Origin: Paenibacillus glycanilyticus
Lineage (GTDB): Bacteria; Bacillota; Bacilli; Paenibacillales; Paenibacillaceae
Direction: 5' to 3'
NCBI RefSeq assembly: GCF_023715145.1
Contig: NZ_JAMBNP010000017.1
Span: forward strand, 28,459-92,458
Length of the DNA: 64,000 bases
In this document: positions 25,607-34,996 of the stretch, one piece after another
Layout of the letters: the number at the start of each line of letters is the position of its first letter
Numbering within the stretch: position 1 is the first letter of the stretch
Made by a program: the position numbers and the translations under genes
Notes under the pieces: model-generated
Told to the model about the DNA's origin: nothing
Seen by the model: the letters and a program-made list of their open reading frames with translations, nothing else
The model's database searches: none

Positions 25607-28390
25607 ATGAATACACATGGCATTCCATTAGAAGGTTTTGCAGCGTTCAGCAGGAAGGTTGCGGCCGAAGGTGCGGTTCTGCTCAAAAACGACGGGCAAG
25701 TGCTGCCGATTCAGGGGGGAGAAAACGTTGCAATTTTTGGACGGACGCAGGTGAACTACTACCGCAGCGGCACGGGATCCGGCGGCAGCGTGAACGTGAC
25801 CCATACGACCAATCTGCTGGACGGTATGCGAAGCAAGAAGAATATCAAGGTGAATGAAGAGCTGGCAGCCATCTATGAGCAATGGATCGAGCGCAATCCA
25901 TTCGATAACGGCGGAGGCGGCTGGGCGGCGGAGCCTTGGCATCAGAAGGAAATGCCGCTCACAGCCGAGCTGGTATCGCAGGCAAGAAGCCAATCCGGCA
26001 AGGCGATTGTAGTCATTGGACGTACAGCCGGCGAGGATCAGGACAACGCGGTGAAGCCGGGCAGCTATCTGCTTACGGATGAAGAGATCGATATGCTGAA
26101 AATCGTTACCGAGCATTTCGAGCAAACGGCCGTCGTGCTGAATGTATCCAACATTATCGATATGAGCTGGTTAACCGCAGCTGCAATGAAATCGATTCCA
26201 TCTGTCCTTTATGCGTGGCAGGGCGGTATGGAAGGAGGCCATGCGATTGCCGACGTGCTGGCCGGAGAAGTGACGCCAAGCGGCAAATTGACGGATACGA
26301 TTGCGTATTCGATTGACGATTATCCGTCTACGCGCAATTATGGCAACGAGCTGAACAACTTGTATGAAGAGGACATCTATGTCGGCTACCGCTACTTCGA
26401 GACCTTCGCGCCGGAGAAGGTTCAATTCGAATTTGGCTACGGGCTGTCTTATACGACCTTCGCGAGTGTGGCGGAGCAAGCGAAGCTGGTTGTCAGAGAC
26501 GGCAAGGAATATATCGAGCTGGGCGTAAACGTTACAAATACGGGTGCGGTCTACGCGGGCAAAGAAACGGTGCAGGTCTACTACGAAGCGCCTCAGGGCG
26601 AGCTGGGTAAGCCGGCTAGGGCATTAGCGGCATTCGCCAAGACGAAGGAGCTGCAGCCCGGTGAATCGCAGCGGCTTGCATTAAGCTTCCCGGTTCATGC
26701 GATGGCTTCTTATGACGATGCAGGCGTAACGGGTTATCCTTCGGCTTATGTGCTGGAAGCGGGGACGTACCGCCTGTATGCCGGGAGCAGCGTGAAGAAG
26801 GCATCGGCAGTAGCCGTTGACGGGAAGGACGGCTACATCGCGGAGGCTCTGCAGGTGGTGGAGCAGCTTGCGGAAGCGATGGCGCCAACAGTCCAGTTCA
26901 CACGCATGAAGCCAGGAGCGCGGAAGGAAGACGGCACGTATGAGCTGGTCTCTGCCGAGGTGCCAACGCGCAAGATTTCGCTGGCGAATCGGATCGAGAA
27001 GAACCTTCCAGCGACGCTTGCTCAGACCGGCGATCAGGGCTACAAGCTGCAGGACGTGGCCGATGGCAAAGCAAGCATGGAAGCCTTCATTGCGCAGCTA
27101 AGCGATGAAGATCTGGCTGCGATTGTCCGGGGCGAAGGCATGTCGAGCCCGAAGGTTACGCCGGGTACGGCATCGGCCTTTGGCGGCGTAAGCGAGAATC
27201 TGCTTGGCTTCGGCATTCCGGTTGCCTGCACGGCGGACGGCCCGTCCGGTATCCGGATGGACAGCGGGCATAAGGCAACGCAGGTGGCGATTGGGACTTT
27301 GCTTGCGGCAACCTGGAACACGGAGCTGATTGAAGAGCTGTACGTCATGGAAGGGCGAGAGCTGCTGAGCAACGATATTGACGCGCTCCTTGGACCGGGG
27401 CTTAATATCCGCCGCAGTCCGCTGAACGGCCGTAACTTCGAATACTTCTCCGAGGATCCGCTGGTGTCCGGAGCATTCGCTGCGGCATGCACGCGCGGGA
27501 TTATGAAAGGCGGCTCGAGTGCAACGCTGAAGCATTTTGCCTGCAACAACCAGGAGCAATACCGTCACCGCGTGAATGCGGTTGTATCGGAGCGAGCTCT
27601 TCGCGAGATTTATTTGAAGGGCTTCGAGATAGCTGTCAAAGAGGGCGGAGCAAATTCGATCATGACCTCCTACAACCCGATTAACGGGCATTGGGCGGCA
27701 TCTAACTACGACCTGAACACGACAATCCTTCGCGGCGAATGGGGCTTCAAGGGCATTGTGATGACGGATTGGTGGGCCGTCATGAACGATGTGGTTGACG
27801 GCGGCCAGGCGGACCGCAAGTTCACGAACTGGATGGTCCGCTCCCAGAACGATCTGTACATGGTTGTGTCCAACTACGGCGCGGAGTCTAATGTATGGGG
27901 AGACAATACGCTGGAATCGCTCGGGAACGGCACGCTGACCCGCGGCGAGCTGCAGCGAAGCGCCATGAACATCTGCGATTTTATTAGGAAGGCGCCTGTT
28001 TTCAGTAGAGAGCTGGTGACGGAGGAGAAGGCGGAGCGCTTTGAACCCCATGCTGAGCTGTCCTTCGAGCAAGGGAACGCGCAGTCTCTGGCCGATCATA
28101 AGCAGGTGCGGTTTACGGCAGGCGAGCCGGTTGTCATGAAAGTCGAGCAAAGCGGTATTTACCGGATTACCGTGCATCTGATGTCGACTGAATTCGCTTG
28201 GGCGCAAAGCGCATGCAACGTGCTGATTAATGGCGAGCTGATGACGACGGTTCAAACGAATGGCACCGAAAGCGCCTGGATCCGCCAGAAGCTGGTGAAG
28301 GTGGAGCTGCCGGCCGGCCTGTACGAGCTGAAGCTGGATTTCGTGAAGCCGGGCATGCAGATTGACTGGATTGAGTTCGCGATGGAATAA
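25607..28390 (+). CDS. Domain-permuted GH3 glycoside hydrolase
   Basis: A 927-residue GH3 beta-glycosidase in reversed order. The N terminus (FSRKVAAEGAVLLKNDGQVL) is what is normally the second, alpha/beta sandwich domain; a fibronectin-III-like domain follows (about 290-385), and the TIM-barrel nucleophile domain comes after (about 480-760). The nucleophile Asp is residue 721 in VMTDWWAV; LKHFACNN and GPSGIRMD substrate motifs are intact. The same permutation is known in Ruminococcus albus beta-glucosidase. A beta-sandwich module resembling CBM6 (about 835-927) ends the protein. No signal peptide, so it acts on imported oligosaccharides. Start ATG 25607 has TTAGGAGACA upstream. Beta-glucosidase or beta-xylosidase activity cannot be separated by eye. 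Confidence 0.9.
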   Translation: MNTHGIPLEGFAAFSRKVAAEGAVLLKNDGQVLPIQGGENVAIFGRTQVNYYRSGTGSGGSVNVTHTTNLLDGMRSKKNIKVNEELAAIYEQWIERNPFDNGGGGWAAEPWHQKEMPLTAELVSQARSQSGKAIVVIGRTAGEDQDNAVKPGSYLLTDEEIDMLKIVTEHFEQTAVVLNVSNIIDMSWLTAAAMKSIPSVLYAWQGGMEGGHAIADVLAGEVTPSGKLTDTIAYSIDDYPSTRNYGNELNNLYEEDIYVGYRYFETFAPEKVQFEFGYGLSYTTFASVAEQAKLVVRDGKEYIELGVNVTNTGAVYAGKETVQVYYEAPQGELGKPARALAAFAKTKELQPGESQRLALSFPVHAMASYDDAGVTGYPSAYVLEAGTYRLYAGSSVKKASAVAVDGKDGYIAEALQVVEQLAEAMAPTVQFTRMKPGARKEDGTYELVSAEVPTRKISLANRIEKNLPATLAQTGDQGYKLQDVADGKASMEAFIAQLSDEDLAAIVRGEGMSSPKVTPGTASAFGGVSENLLGFGIPVACTADGPSGIRMDSGHKATQVAIGTLLAATWNTELIEELYVMEGRELLSNDIDALLGPGLNIRRSPLNGRNFEYFSEDPLVSGAFAAACTRGIMKGGSSATLKHFACNNQEQYRHRVNAVVSERALREIYLKGFEIAVKEGGANSIMTSYNPINGHWAASNYDLNTTILRGEWGFKGIVMTDWWAVMNDVVDGGQADRKFTNWMVRSQNDLYMVVSNYGAESNVWGDNTLESLGNGTLTRGELQRSAMNICDFIRKAPVFSRELVTEEKAERFEPHAELSFEQGNAQSLADHKQVRFTAGEPVVMKVEQSGIYRITVHLMSTEFAWAQSACNVLINGELMTTVQTNGTESAWIRQKLVKVELPAGLYELKLDFVKPGMQIDWIEFAME

Positions 28391-28499
28391 AGGAATAAAC
28401 CTATGAATTTGATATTCATCCCTTGTCCGTGTATGGTAGAAGCAGCAAAAGATTCGGAAAGTTACTGAAATCATACATTAAAAGGAATGGTGTACAGTC

Positions 28500-29660
28500 T
28501 TGGAATTATTAATAAATGAATTGCAGCAAATGAATATTCAGTATGCGATTAAAGGCGAGGTTAAGACGAAGCTTGTCGAGATACTGCCGCTTCTGACGAA
28601 GGACAAGCTAAATCTCCTGGCCGGCAATTATGAGATCAAAGGACGTTCAAAGCTGAAGAAGCAGGAGCTTGCGGATGCGATTCAGGCTTCTATCACGGAT
28701 GTACAGGAATTGAATCTGGCCTTGCTTATGGCTACCTCAAACGAATGGGAGCTGGTGCAGAAGCTTCTGGCCGTTCCTTACCTGCAGGATGACGCCATGC
28801 CTCCCGGTTCCACTTTCTTTCTTATAAATACAGGCTTGCTCTACTCTTTCTATGATCAGGACAAGCTGTATTATGTCCTGCCGGAGGAAGTAAAGGAGAC
28901 GTATGCGAAGGTTGCCGGAGGAGAGCTTTTGCAGGAACGAGAGCGCGTCCAGCAGGTAGGCAGCTACATTCTTGCCGCGATGAATTTATATGGCGTTTGT
29001 CCGTTTGATCAGTTCCTCGCGATTTATAACGCGCAGAACGAAGATCGGCTGGATGAGGCCGTTCTTTCCCGTATTTGCCATCTGCTCACAAGACGGGAGC
29101 AAAGCTGGCATGTGGCGGACGGCAGACTAGTCGCGGATTATTATGACAATGACAATCAAGACGAATTAACCGAGCTGCTGGCAAGCGTCGCGGGCAAGCC
29201 GTATTACATTCCGGACCGGAAAGAATTCCTGCAATACGCGGAATATGGCTATTATGAAGAAACGCCTCAATTAGCGGGTCTAGAGCAATATATTCTCGAG
29301 TATTTGAGCAGGGATAAAGAGCTTGTCCATGATCTGATCTCCGAGATCCAATTCGAGTGCTCGATGAGTAAGCCAATTGAAGAGATCATGATGGGCTTCG
29401 AAGACCGGGGAATTGAGATTTCGACAAGAGAGCAGCTGGAGATGGTCATTCATCTGGTCATCAATGTGTACAATAACACGCGGATGTGGTCAAATGCCGG
29501 CTTCAAGCCGGTCGAATTAGGGGCTTCCGGCTCCGGAGCGGCAACAGATCCTCTTCGAAACTTGGTTCCTTCCAAGCAGCAGGCGGTATCGGCCAAAATC
29601 GGCCGAAACGAGCCTTGTCCTTGCGGAAGCGGGAAGAAATATAAGAAATGCTGCGGTTAA
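28500..29660 (+). CDS. SEC-C zinc-motif protein with N-terminal SAP/Rho-N-like segment
   Basis: A 386-residue cytoplasmic protein ending in the SEC-C motif, GRNEPCPCGSGKKYKKCC, the zinc-binding tail also found on SecA. Residues about 28-65 (LTKDKLNLLAGNYEIKG, then KLKKQELADAI) resemble a Rho-N/SAP nucleic-acid-binding helix pair. The middle is helical and unassigned. A TTG at 28500 is the only start fitting the AAAGGAATGG site. Function unknown; homologous tails mark proteins that touch the translation or secretion machinery. Followed by a bidirectional terminator. Confidence 0.8.
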   Translation: MELLINELQQMNIQYAIKGEVKTKLVEILPLLTKDKLNLLAGNYEIKGRSKLKKQELADAIQASITDVQELNLALLMATSNEWELVQKLLAVPYLQDDAMPPGSTFFLINTGLLYSFYDQDKLYYVLPEEVKETYAKVAGGELLQERERVQQVGSYILAAMNLYGVCPFDQFLAIYNAQNEDRLDEAVLSRICHLLTRREQSWHVADGRLVADYYDNDNQDELTELLASVAGKPYYIPDRKEFLQYAEYGYYEETPQLAGLEQYILEYLSRDKELVHDLISEIQFECSMSKPIEEIMMGFEDRGIEISTREQLEMVIHLVINVYNNTRMWSNAGFKPVELGASGSGAATDPLRNLVPSKQQAVSAKIGRNEPCPCGSGKKYKKCCG

Positions 29661-29688
29661 ATCAAAAGTAGAAAATGGAACTTAAAAA

Positions 29689-29727
29689 ACAAGCCACATC
29701 CATTATAGGGATGTGGCTTTTGCTTTT
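29689..29727. terminator. Bidirectional terminator
   Basis: AAGCCACATCC (29691-29701) pairs with GGATGTGGCTT (29709-29719), with T-rich tails on both strands, between the convergent SEC-C and zinc-ribbon genes. Confidence 0.88.
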
Positions 29728-29730
29728 AAG

Positions 29731-30477
29731 TTAACTTGCCGCAGCGATTTTTTCAATTTCAGCCTGAGTGAAGCCCGCATCTTTCAAAACCTTAACGCGA
29801 TTATTAGCAATAACAGAGATAGAACCTGTTACTTGCTGGATAGCGCCTTGCGCAGCCGAAAGATCGGAGGTTTTTCCACTATCGAGGTATTTTTTTAGTT
29901 TCTGTGCAACGGTTTGCGAGAATAATGCCATATCTGCAACAGAACGTGTATATTCTTTTGCGATAGCTGGAGTGTTTTTTGGTGGAGACATACTTCTATT
30001 ACGTTGATAAGTTTCAATTTCTTTTGCGTAGTTGTAAAGATCCAATTTTGTCATTTTACCGTCAGAGTATGAAGTCATAGCATCCATCAGTTTATTATGA
30101 GCGTCTACAATATTGTTGAAGTATGACCATACTATCTTGTCTTGCTTACGCACTTCGGCTTTTTTATCAGCTTTTGTTTGTACTGAGGTTTTAGTTTTCA
30201 CAGCAGACTTTGATGCAGCATCGGTTTCAGTAGTTGGGGAAGCATTAGCACCGATAATCCCTACTAGTATCATGAATGCAACCACAATAAGGATGGCAAT
30301 GAATTGGCCCTTTTTCTTTCTCTTTTTCTTCAATCGGGCCAAACTATCCTCTTGTGTTTGAGGTGCCTGTACTTGTAAAGAAGGTGATGGAGCTGTTGTT
30401 CCTAATGGCGCGGCACAGTTTTCGCAAAAATTGTGCGTATCCACGTTTTTATGACCGCATGATTGACAGACTTTCAT
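29731..30477 (-). CDS. Zinc-ribbon single-pass membrane protein
   Basis: A 248-residue protein. Residues 3-20 form a zinc ribbon (CQSCGHKN, then NFCENC). A Pro/Gln linker and a Lys/Arg cluster (LKKKRKKK) precede one membrane helix (about 58-77), giving a cytoplasmic ribbon and an extracytoplasmic domain of about 165 residues. That domain is helical with a Lys/Ala-rich stalk. The gene is distinctly richer in A/T than its neighbours, hinting at a different origin. Function unknown; related zinc-ribbon membrane proteins are common in Bacillales without assigned roles. Confidence 0.75.
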   Translation of the reverse strand: MKVCQSCGHKNVDTHNFCENCAAPLGTTAPSPSLQVQAPQTQEDSLARLKKKRKKKGQFIAILIVVAFMILVGIIGANASPTTETDAASKSAVKTKTSVQTKADKKAEVRKQDKIVWSYFNNIVDAHNKLMDAMTSYSDGKMTKLDLYNYAKEIETYQRNRSMSPPKNTPAIAKEYTRSVADMALFSQTVAQKLKKYLDSGKTSDLSAAQGAIQQVTGSISVIANNRVKVLKDAGFTQAEIEKIAAAS

Positions 30478-30779
30478 TCTTTTTATATCCCCCTAGAAAA
30501 TTATCAACTAATAATATTACTTCCGCATAATAAACACCACTTAATAAAATACATAAAATCCTTTTAATTACAATAAATATGTGGTAATTAGTTCCTTTCA
30601 GTAATATAACCAGGTTTTGCTTACAAATTATATGTTATTTATTCTTATTTGGAATTTTTAAGTCCAAGTTTTGTTTACGCCAAATGAAGGAGATTTCAGC
30701 TTTGTGTCGAAGCTTAAGGAAAATTAGGGAAATTTGCAGGATTGCATTTGGAATAACTAGTCGAAGGGGTAAAGACATC

Positions 30780-32534
30780 ATGTTTGTATTTCGGAGCCGG
30801 CTAATATTGAAACTATCGGTCATGATATTGGCTATCTTAATCTTCTTGTCGTCTGCCTTGATTTACATCCAGGTTCAGAACACCAAGAAGGCAAGCGAAG
30901 AAGCGATTGGCAATTTCAATATTCATATGGCGGAGGCTTATGCCGGGCAGTTTGACGTAAGCGCTTATGGCGATTTTCTGAAGGATCAGCAGGAGTCGGA
31001 TCTGTACTGGACGATAAGGGAGCAGATGAATGAGTACCGCGAGCGTATCGGGGCGATGTATGTCTACACGGTCCGAATCAATGATCAGGGCGAGCCGATT
31101 CTGCTCATCGACGGGCAGCCGAAGGAGTCGGATTCGGCTTCGCCGATCGGTGAAGTAACGGATATTCCCAAGGGTGCCATCGAGGCATTGGCAAAAGGGG
31201 AAACGGCCAAATCCGGCATTATTAATAATGAAGAATACGGGGACTATATTTCGGCCTATGCCCCTTTGCGTGACGCCGGCGGCAAGATGATTGGCGTGAT
31301 GGGCATTGATACCGACGTATCGGTATCGAAGACGATCTACAAGGAAGTTATTCGGGACAGCATGCCGCTCTTTATGATTATGGGTGCCCTAACGCTGCTG
31401 GTCTTTCTGTTTATTGCGTTCTTCCTATCGCGTACATTAAGGCCGTTAGGGGTTATTGTAAAAGGCGCCGAAGCCATCGCGCATGGAGACCTGGTGGAAG
31501 CCCGCCGGCAGCTTGGTTCAACCAAAGTGAAGTCGAAGGACGAGATTGGGCAAGCCTATTCGGCTATGACCCAGATGATCGCCCGGCTTGGCGTTACGCT
31601 TGAGGACGTCGTCCGCGACATGGCTCTTACGACGCAGAGCATTGTCCATTCGACGCAGCAGTTCGGAACCGAAGCCGCCCAGATGTTGGCTTTGAATGAG
31701 CAATTGGAGCATTCCGTATCCACGATGGCCGACGGTGCTCGTCATCAACGGATGGGCGCGGAGGAAAGCGCCAGCTCGATGGAAGATATTACGCAGGCCA
31801 TCCAGCGGGTATCGGAAGCCTCCATGCAGGTATCCAGCGTATCCCATGATGCGCTGGAATCGGCCGAGCACGGAAGAGATTCCATTCACGGGTTAAGGGA
31901 GCAGGTGGAGCTGATGGCCGCCGTGGCCAAACAGACCGCCGAGTCCGTAGAGCTGCTGCAAACCTATATGCAGCAGATCGAGCCGGTGCTGCAATCGATC
32001 ACAAGCATCTCCGACCAGACCAAGCTGCTTGCCTTGAATGCTTCCATTGAAGCAGCCCGCGCAGGCGAGCATGGAGCAGGCTTCGCTATTGTAGCCGGCG
32101 AGGTGCGCAAGCTGGCCGAAGCATCGTCGATCTCCGCCTCGCAGGTAACTTCTTTGCTGGAGCAGATTGGACAGGAGTCTATCCATATCGGAGAGCGAAT
32201 GCAGGCGGGCAGCGTCGAGATGGAGAAAGGCACGGAGCTGTCGAGCCGGGTGGAGGCTTTATTCGACCGGACGATGGATCAATTCATTCTCGTGAACAGC
32301 CAGATCCAGGAGATTTCGGCGGCTGCCGAAGAGGTGCTGGCCGGCTCCGAAGAGGTGGCTGCTTCGGTGGAGCAGATCGCCCAGATTTCCCGGACAACGG
32401 CGGACAGCTCGGCTTCCCTTGAACAGATGTCGAAGCATCAGCTGGATGCGGCCAAGCGGATAGCCGACACAACGGAGATGTTGAAGAGCAGAAGCGCCGG
32501 ATTGGAAGCGGCGGTAGGCAAGTTTAAGCTGTAG
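30780..32534 (+). CDS. Methyl-accepting chemotaxis protein
   Basis: A 584-residue chemoreceptor. TM1 at about 10-30, an extracellular Cache-type sensor, TM2 at about 195-217 (FMIMGALTLLVFLFIAFFLS), a HAMP domain (RTLRPLGVIVKGAEAIAHG), then a long cytoplasmic coiled coil. The hairpin tip that contacts CheW/CheA reads DQTKLLALNASIEAARAGEH and is canonical. ATG 30780 is preferred over 30684 because TCGAAGGGG precedes it and translation then opens directly on the first helix. The upstream 302 bases (30478-30779) are AT-rich and hold no gene; promoters for both divergent genes must lie there. Ligand unknown. Confidence 0.93.
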   Translation: MFVFRSRLILKLSVMILAILIFLSSALIYIQVQNTKKASEEAIGNFNIHMAEAYAGQFDVSAYGDFLKDQQESDLYWTIREQMNEYRERIGAMYVYTVRINDQGEPILLIDGQPKESDSASPIGEVTDIPKGAIEALAKGETAKSGIINNEEYGDYISAYAPLRDAGGKMIGVMGIDTDVSVSKTIYKEVIRDSMPLFMIMGALTLLVFLFIAFFLSRTLRPLGVIVKGAEAIAHGDLVEARRQLGSTKVKSKDEIGQAYSAMTQMIARLGVTLEDVVRDMALTTQSIVHSTQQFGTEAAQMLALNEQLEHSVSTMADGARHQRMGAEESASSMEDITQAIQRVSEASMQVSSVSHDALESAEHGRDSIHGLREQVELMAAVAKQTAESVELLQTYMQQIEPVLQSITSISDQTKLLALNASIEAARAGEHGAGFAIVAGEVRKLAEASSISASQVTSLLEQIGQESIHIGERMQAGSVEMEKGTELSSRVEALFDRTMDQFILVNSQIQEISAAAEEVLAGSEEVAASVEQIAQISRTTADSSASLEQMSKHQLDAAKRIADTTEMLKSRSAGLEAAVGKFKL

Positions 32535-32556
32535 CTATAGGCTATGGACAGGAAAG

Positions 32557-32587
32557 AAGAAGCCCGGACGCTATGGCCGGGCTTCTT
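32557..32587. terminator. Terminator overlapping the end of the hydrolase gene
   Basis: AAGAAGCCCGG (32557-32567) pairs with CCGGGCTTCTT (32577-32587). It covers the stop codon of the minus-strand hydrolase gene and ends the + strand chemoreceptor transcript. Confidence 0.75.
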
Positions 32588-33431
32588 CTTCGTAATAGAC
32601 TTGAAGCGTGCTCAGGGAATGGACGATACGTTCAATAACGGCGGGAGTCTGGAAATACTTGCGGTGAGACAAGGGCGTCCAGCTTAGCAGGCCCGGGCAT
32701 TTTACTTCAATATCGGCAGTTACGACGTTCTTGTAGAGCTCATTTAACGGCTTGATCGGGTAGGCGATGACATCGTCGGTATCATAGAAATTAACCCACT
32801 CTCCAATGCCATGCCCCTGGAGCGGAGGGGCGGGAACCGCAATCGGCACGCCAAAGTCCTCAAAGCGCAAAGCCCATACGGCGAGCGGACTGCCAAGCGT
32901 ATAGAAATGAGTTAAAGTCTCGCCCCGCGCAAGTCCGGGGGTATTCTCCGCCCTAGCCTCCGCAGCCTTGGCTGTCAGTTTGCCGTTCTGCAAATCATAG
33001 AAAAAGTTGCTGGCAATAATGGATCCCAAGCTGTGCGCTATAATGCAAAGCGGTGCGTCTTGTCCGGCTTGATCGGAAAGACGCTGCAGGCAGACGGCGA
33101 AACGCCGGTGAATTTCGTCATAAATATAATCATCGGGAGAGGAATCGTTATCCCGGGGAATGGCCTGATAGGCAATCGCTTCGCCCAGCTGGTTCACGAA
33201 GAAGGGCCGCAGCCGGAGCAGTCTGGCCCAGCGGAGCTTTTTCTCCTGAATCCGGTTCCATAACTTGGCTTCCAGGCGATTCACGATATCTCCCCAGTAA
33301 ATTCCCTCTACATGCAATTTAACGTCCGGATTGACGACAGCCATTTGCGCGCTTAGATTTCTGGCCAACTCGGCGTAAAAATCTTCCCTGCTCTGACCGA
33401 TCCCATGGATGACAGCAACGGCAATATTCAT
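32571..33431 (-). CDS. Alpha/beta hydrolase (lipase/esterase-like)
   Basis: A 286-residue cytoplasmic protein with HGIGQSRED (oxyanion-side HG motif) near the N terminus and a nucleophile elbow IAHSLGS (G-x-S-x-G variant with Ala). A late His (SHRKYFQTP) could complete the triad. The type is common in Bacillales as a putative serine hydrolase or lipase; no substrate can be named. Start ATG 33431 follows GGAAGGGGTTG on the minus strand. Transcribed alone. Confidence 0.8.
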   Translation of the reverse strand: MNIAVAVIHGIGQSREDFYAELARNLSAQMAVVNPDVKLHVEGIYWGDIVNRLEAKLWNRIQEKKLRWARLLRLRPFFVNQLGEAIAYQAIPRDNDSSPDDYIYDEIHRRFAVCLQRLSDQAGQDAPLCIIAHSLGSIIASNFFYDLQNGKLTAKAAEARAENTPGLARGETLTHFYTLGSPLAVWALRFEDFGVPIAVPAPPLQGHGIGEWVNFYDTDDVIAYPIKPLNELYKNVVTADIEVKCPGLLSWTPLSHRKYFQTPAVIERIVHSLSTLQVYYEEEARP

Positions 33432-33610
33432 GGGGACAACCCCTTCCTACGCGGAAATCATACTATAATGTATTCGCATACAACCGCTTTCGTTAAAGAG
33501 AGCCGATGATTTAGACGATCGGGAGGGGCATATATAGGTTGACCGTCCGATGATAAGCGATATGCTTGGGTTTCTCTTGCGAAGGGATTAGAGGCGTGTA
33601 TTTTCAATGA

Positions 33611-33653
33611 AAAAAGGATGTCTCCGGCTATGAAAGCGGGGGACATCCTTTTT
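33611..33653. terminator. Terminator of the truncated LysR gene
   Basis: AAAAAGGATGTC (33611-33622) pairs with GACATCCTTTTT (33642-33653). It lies six bases past the stop codon of the minus-strand LysR remnant, as expected for the intact gene. Confidence 0.8.
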
Positions 33654-33658
33654 CACCG

Positions 33659-33757
33659 TTACAGCTTCCCGAAGAAGCTGATTGCGAAGTCGCGGAAATG
33701 GACGGAGGCCTGGGACAGGTAATGCTTGCGGTTCCAGGCGATGCCGAAGGTGCGGCG
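33659..33757 (-). pseudogene. C-terminal remnant of a LysR-type regulator gene
   Basis: Read on the minus strand, these bases encode RRTFGIAWNRKHYLSQASV, then HFRDFAISFFGKL and a stop, the typical last strand and helix of a LysR regulator. Nothing of the helix-turn-helix or the rest of the sensor domain remains: beyond 33757 the sequence switches to the MFS gene on the other strand. A single deletion removed most of the regulator, the shared promoter region and the start of the divergent MFS gene. The retained terminator supports a formerly complete gene. Confidence 0.75.
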
Positions 33758-34955
33758 GCAGACGGGATTCCTGACCTTTTACGTGCTGACGACGGCTTTC
33801 CCGCTGTATGTCCGGGACAGCCTGCACGGCAACCAGCAGCAGATGGGTCTGGTCATTACGATTTACGTCCTTGGCGGCGTCCTGATCCGGCCGTTATCCG
33901 GCCAGTGGGTTGACCGCTTTGGCAAAAGAAAAATGGCGATTATCGGGATGGTCATCTTCCTTCTCGCCTGTCTGAGCTACTTCGGAACCAAAGGAATTAT
34001 CCTGTTCCTGATTGTCCGCTTTGTTCACGGCATGAGCTACGCGATTGCCTCCACCGCGATGAGTACCGTGGCCGCCACGATTGTTCCGACTTCCCGGGAA
34101 GGGGAAGGGATGGGCTACTATACGATGTTCATGAGCATATCGATGGTTGTTGGACCAGCGCTGGGGCTCTTCCTGTGGCAGGACAAAAACATTCATGTTC
34201 TGCTGCTTGCGATCTGTATCATTGCGGCCCTTTCTCTCGCGTTTGCGGTTGGACTGCGGATGCCGAAGGATAAAGGAATGGAGCCGCTGGCTGAGGTTCA
34301 GGAGGCCGATTCTGAAGCGGCGCCAGTCGCTTCAGAGCCGGCGAAGAAAGGCTGGCGCCTTAGCCATTTCGTTGAACCGGCCGCACTGCCGATCTCGCTG
34401 GTCGGCTTTATTCTTTCTTTTGCCTACAGCTCTTTATCCAGCTTCATGGCCTCCTTCACCGATGAGATTCACCAATCTCAGGTGACGGGCACCTTCTTTA
34501 TGGTGTTTGCGGTTATGATTGTGGCCTTCCGGCCTGTCATCGGCAAAGTGTTCGACCGTTACAAGGAGCATTATTTGTATTACCCCGGCATTGGGCTGTT
34601 TGCCGTTGGCATGTTCCTGCTCAGCCAGTCGCATTCCGCGGCGATGGTGCTGTTCTCGGGTGTTATCATGGGAATTGGCTACGGCGCCTTGCTGCCATGC
34701 TTCCAGACGCTTGCGATCAAGCTGTCGCCCGAGCACCGGCGGGGCAGCGCGAACGGGACCTTTTTCCTCCTGTTCGACCTTGGCTATGGGCTGGGCTCGT
34801 ATTTCATGGGAATGATCGCTTCGATCTCCGATTACCGGATGATGTACCTCGCGGCGGGCATCATTGCTCTTATCTGTGCCGGCGGCTACTATATGCTGCA
34901 TCATCGCCCCCGGAGAAGAGAGGCCTCCTATCCGCAAAAAGCGAATGTCGCCTAA
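33758..34955 (+). pseudogene. MFS transporter gene lacking its 5' end
   Basis: The frame encodes a MFS exporter (helix pattern, GQWVDRFGKRKMAI motif A, HGMSYAIASTAMS, C-terminal half complete), but it begins inside helix 1 at about FLTFYVLTTAFPLYV. The usual 15-20 N-terminal residues, ribosome-binding site and promoter are missing, replaced by LysR-remnant sequence. The only upstream starts (TTG 33726, ATG 33741) lie in the remnant, read antisense codons and have no convincing Shine-Dalgarno site. A slightly truncated product could still be made, so call it probably non-functional. Ended by the terminator at 34959-34986. Confidence 0.7.
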
Positions 34956-34958
34956 AAC

Positions 34959-34986
34959 AAAAATCCCCACTCTCGTGGGGATTTTT
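34959..34986. terminator. Bidirectional terminator
   Basis: AAAAATCCCCAC pairs with GTGGGGATTTTT around a short loop, between the convergent MFS and HxlR genes. Confidence 0.88.
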
Positions 34987-34996
34987 CTATATCTTT

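Noticed and set aside
27098..28474. A 458-codon frame antisense to the GH3 gene
   Set aside because: Composition is typical of a shadow frame (His, Arg, Gln rich) and the GH3 motifs on the other strand are intact.
33539..33566. Plus-strand promoter (TTGACC, 16-base spacer, TATGCT) for the MFS gene
   Set aside because: The terminator at 33611-33653 lies between it and the MFS frame, and the -10 is poor.
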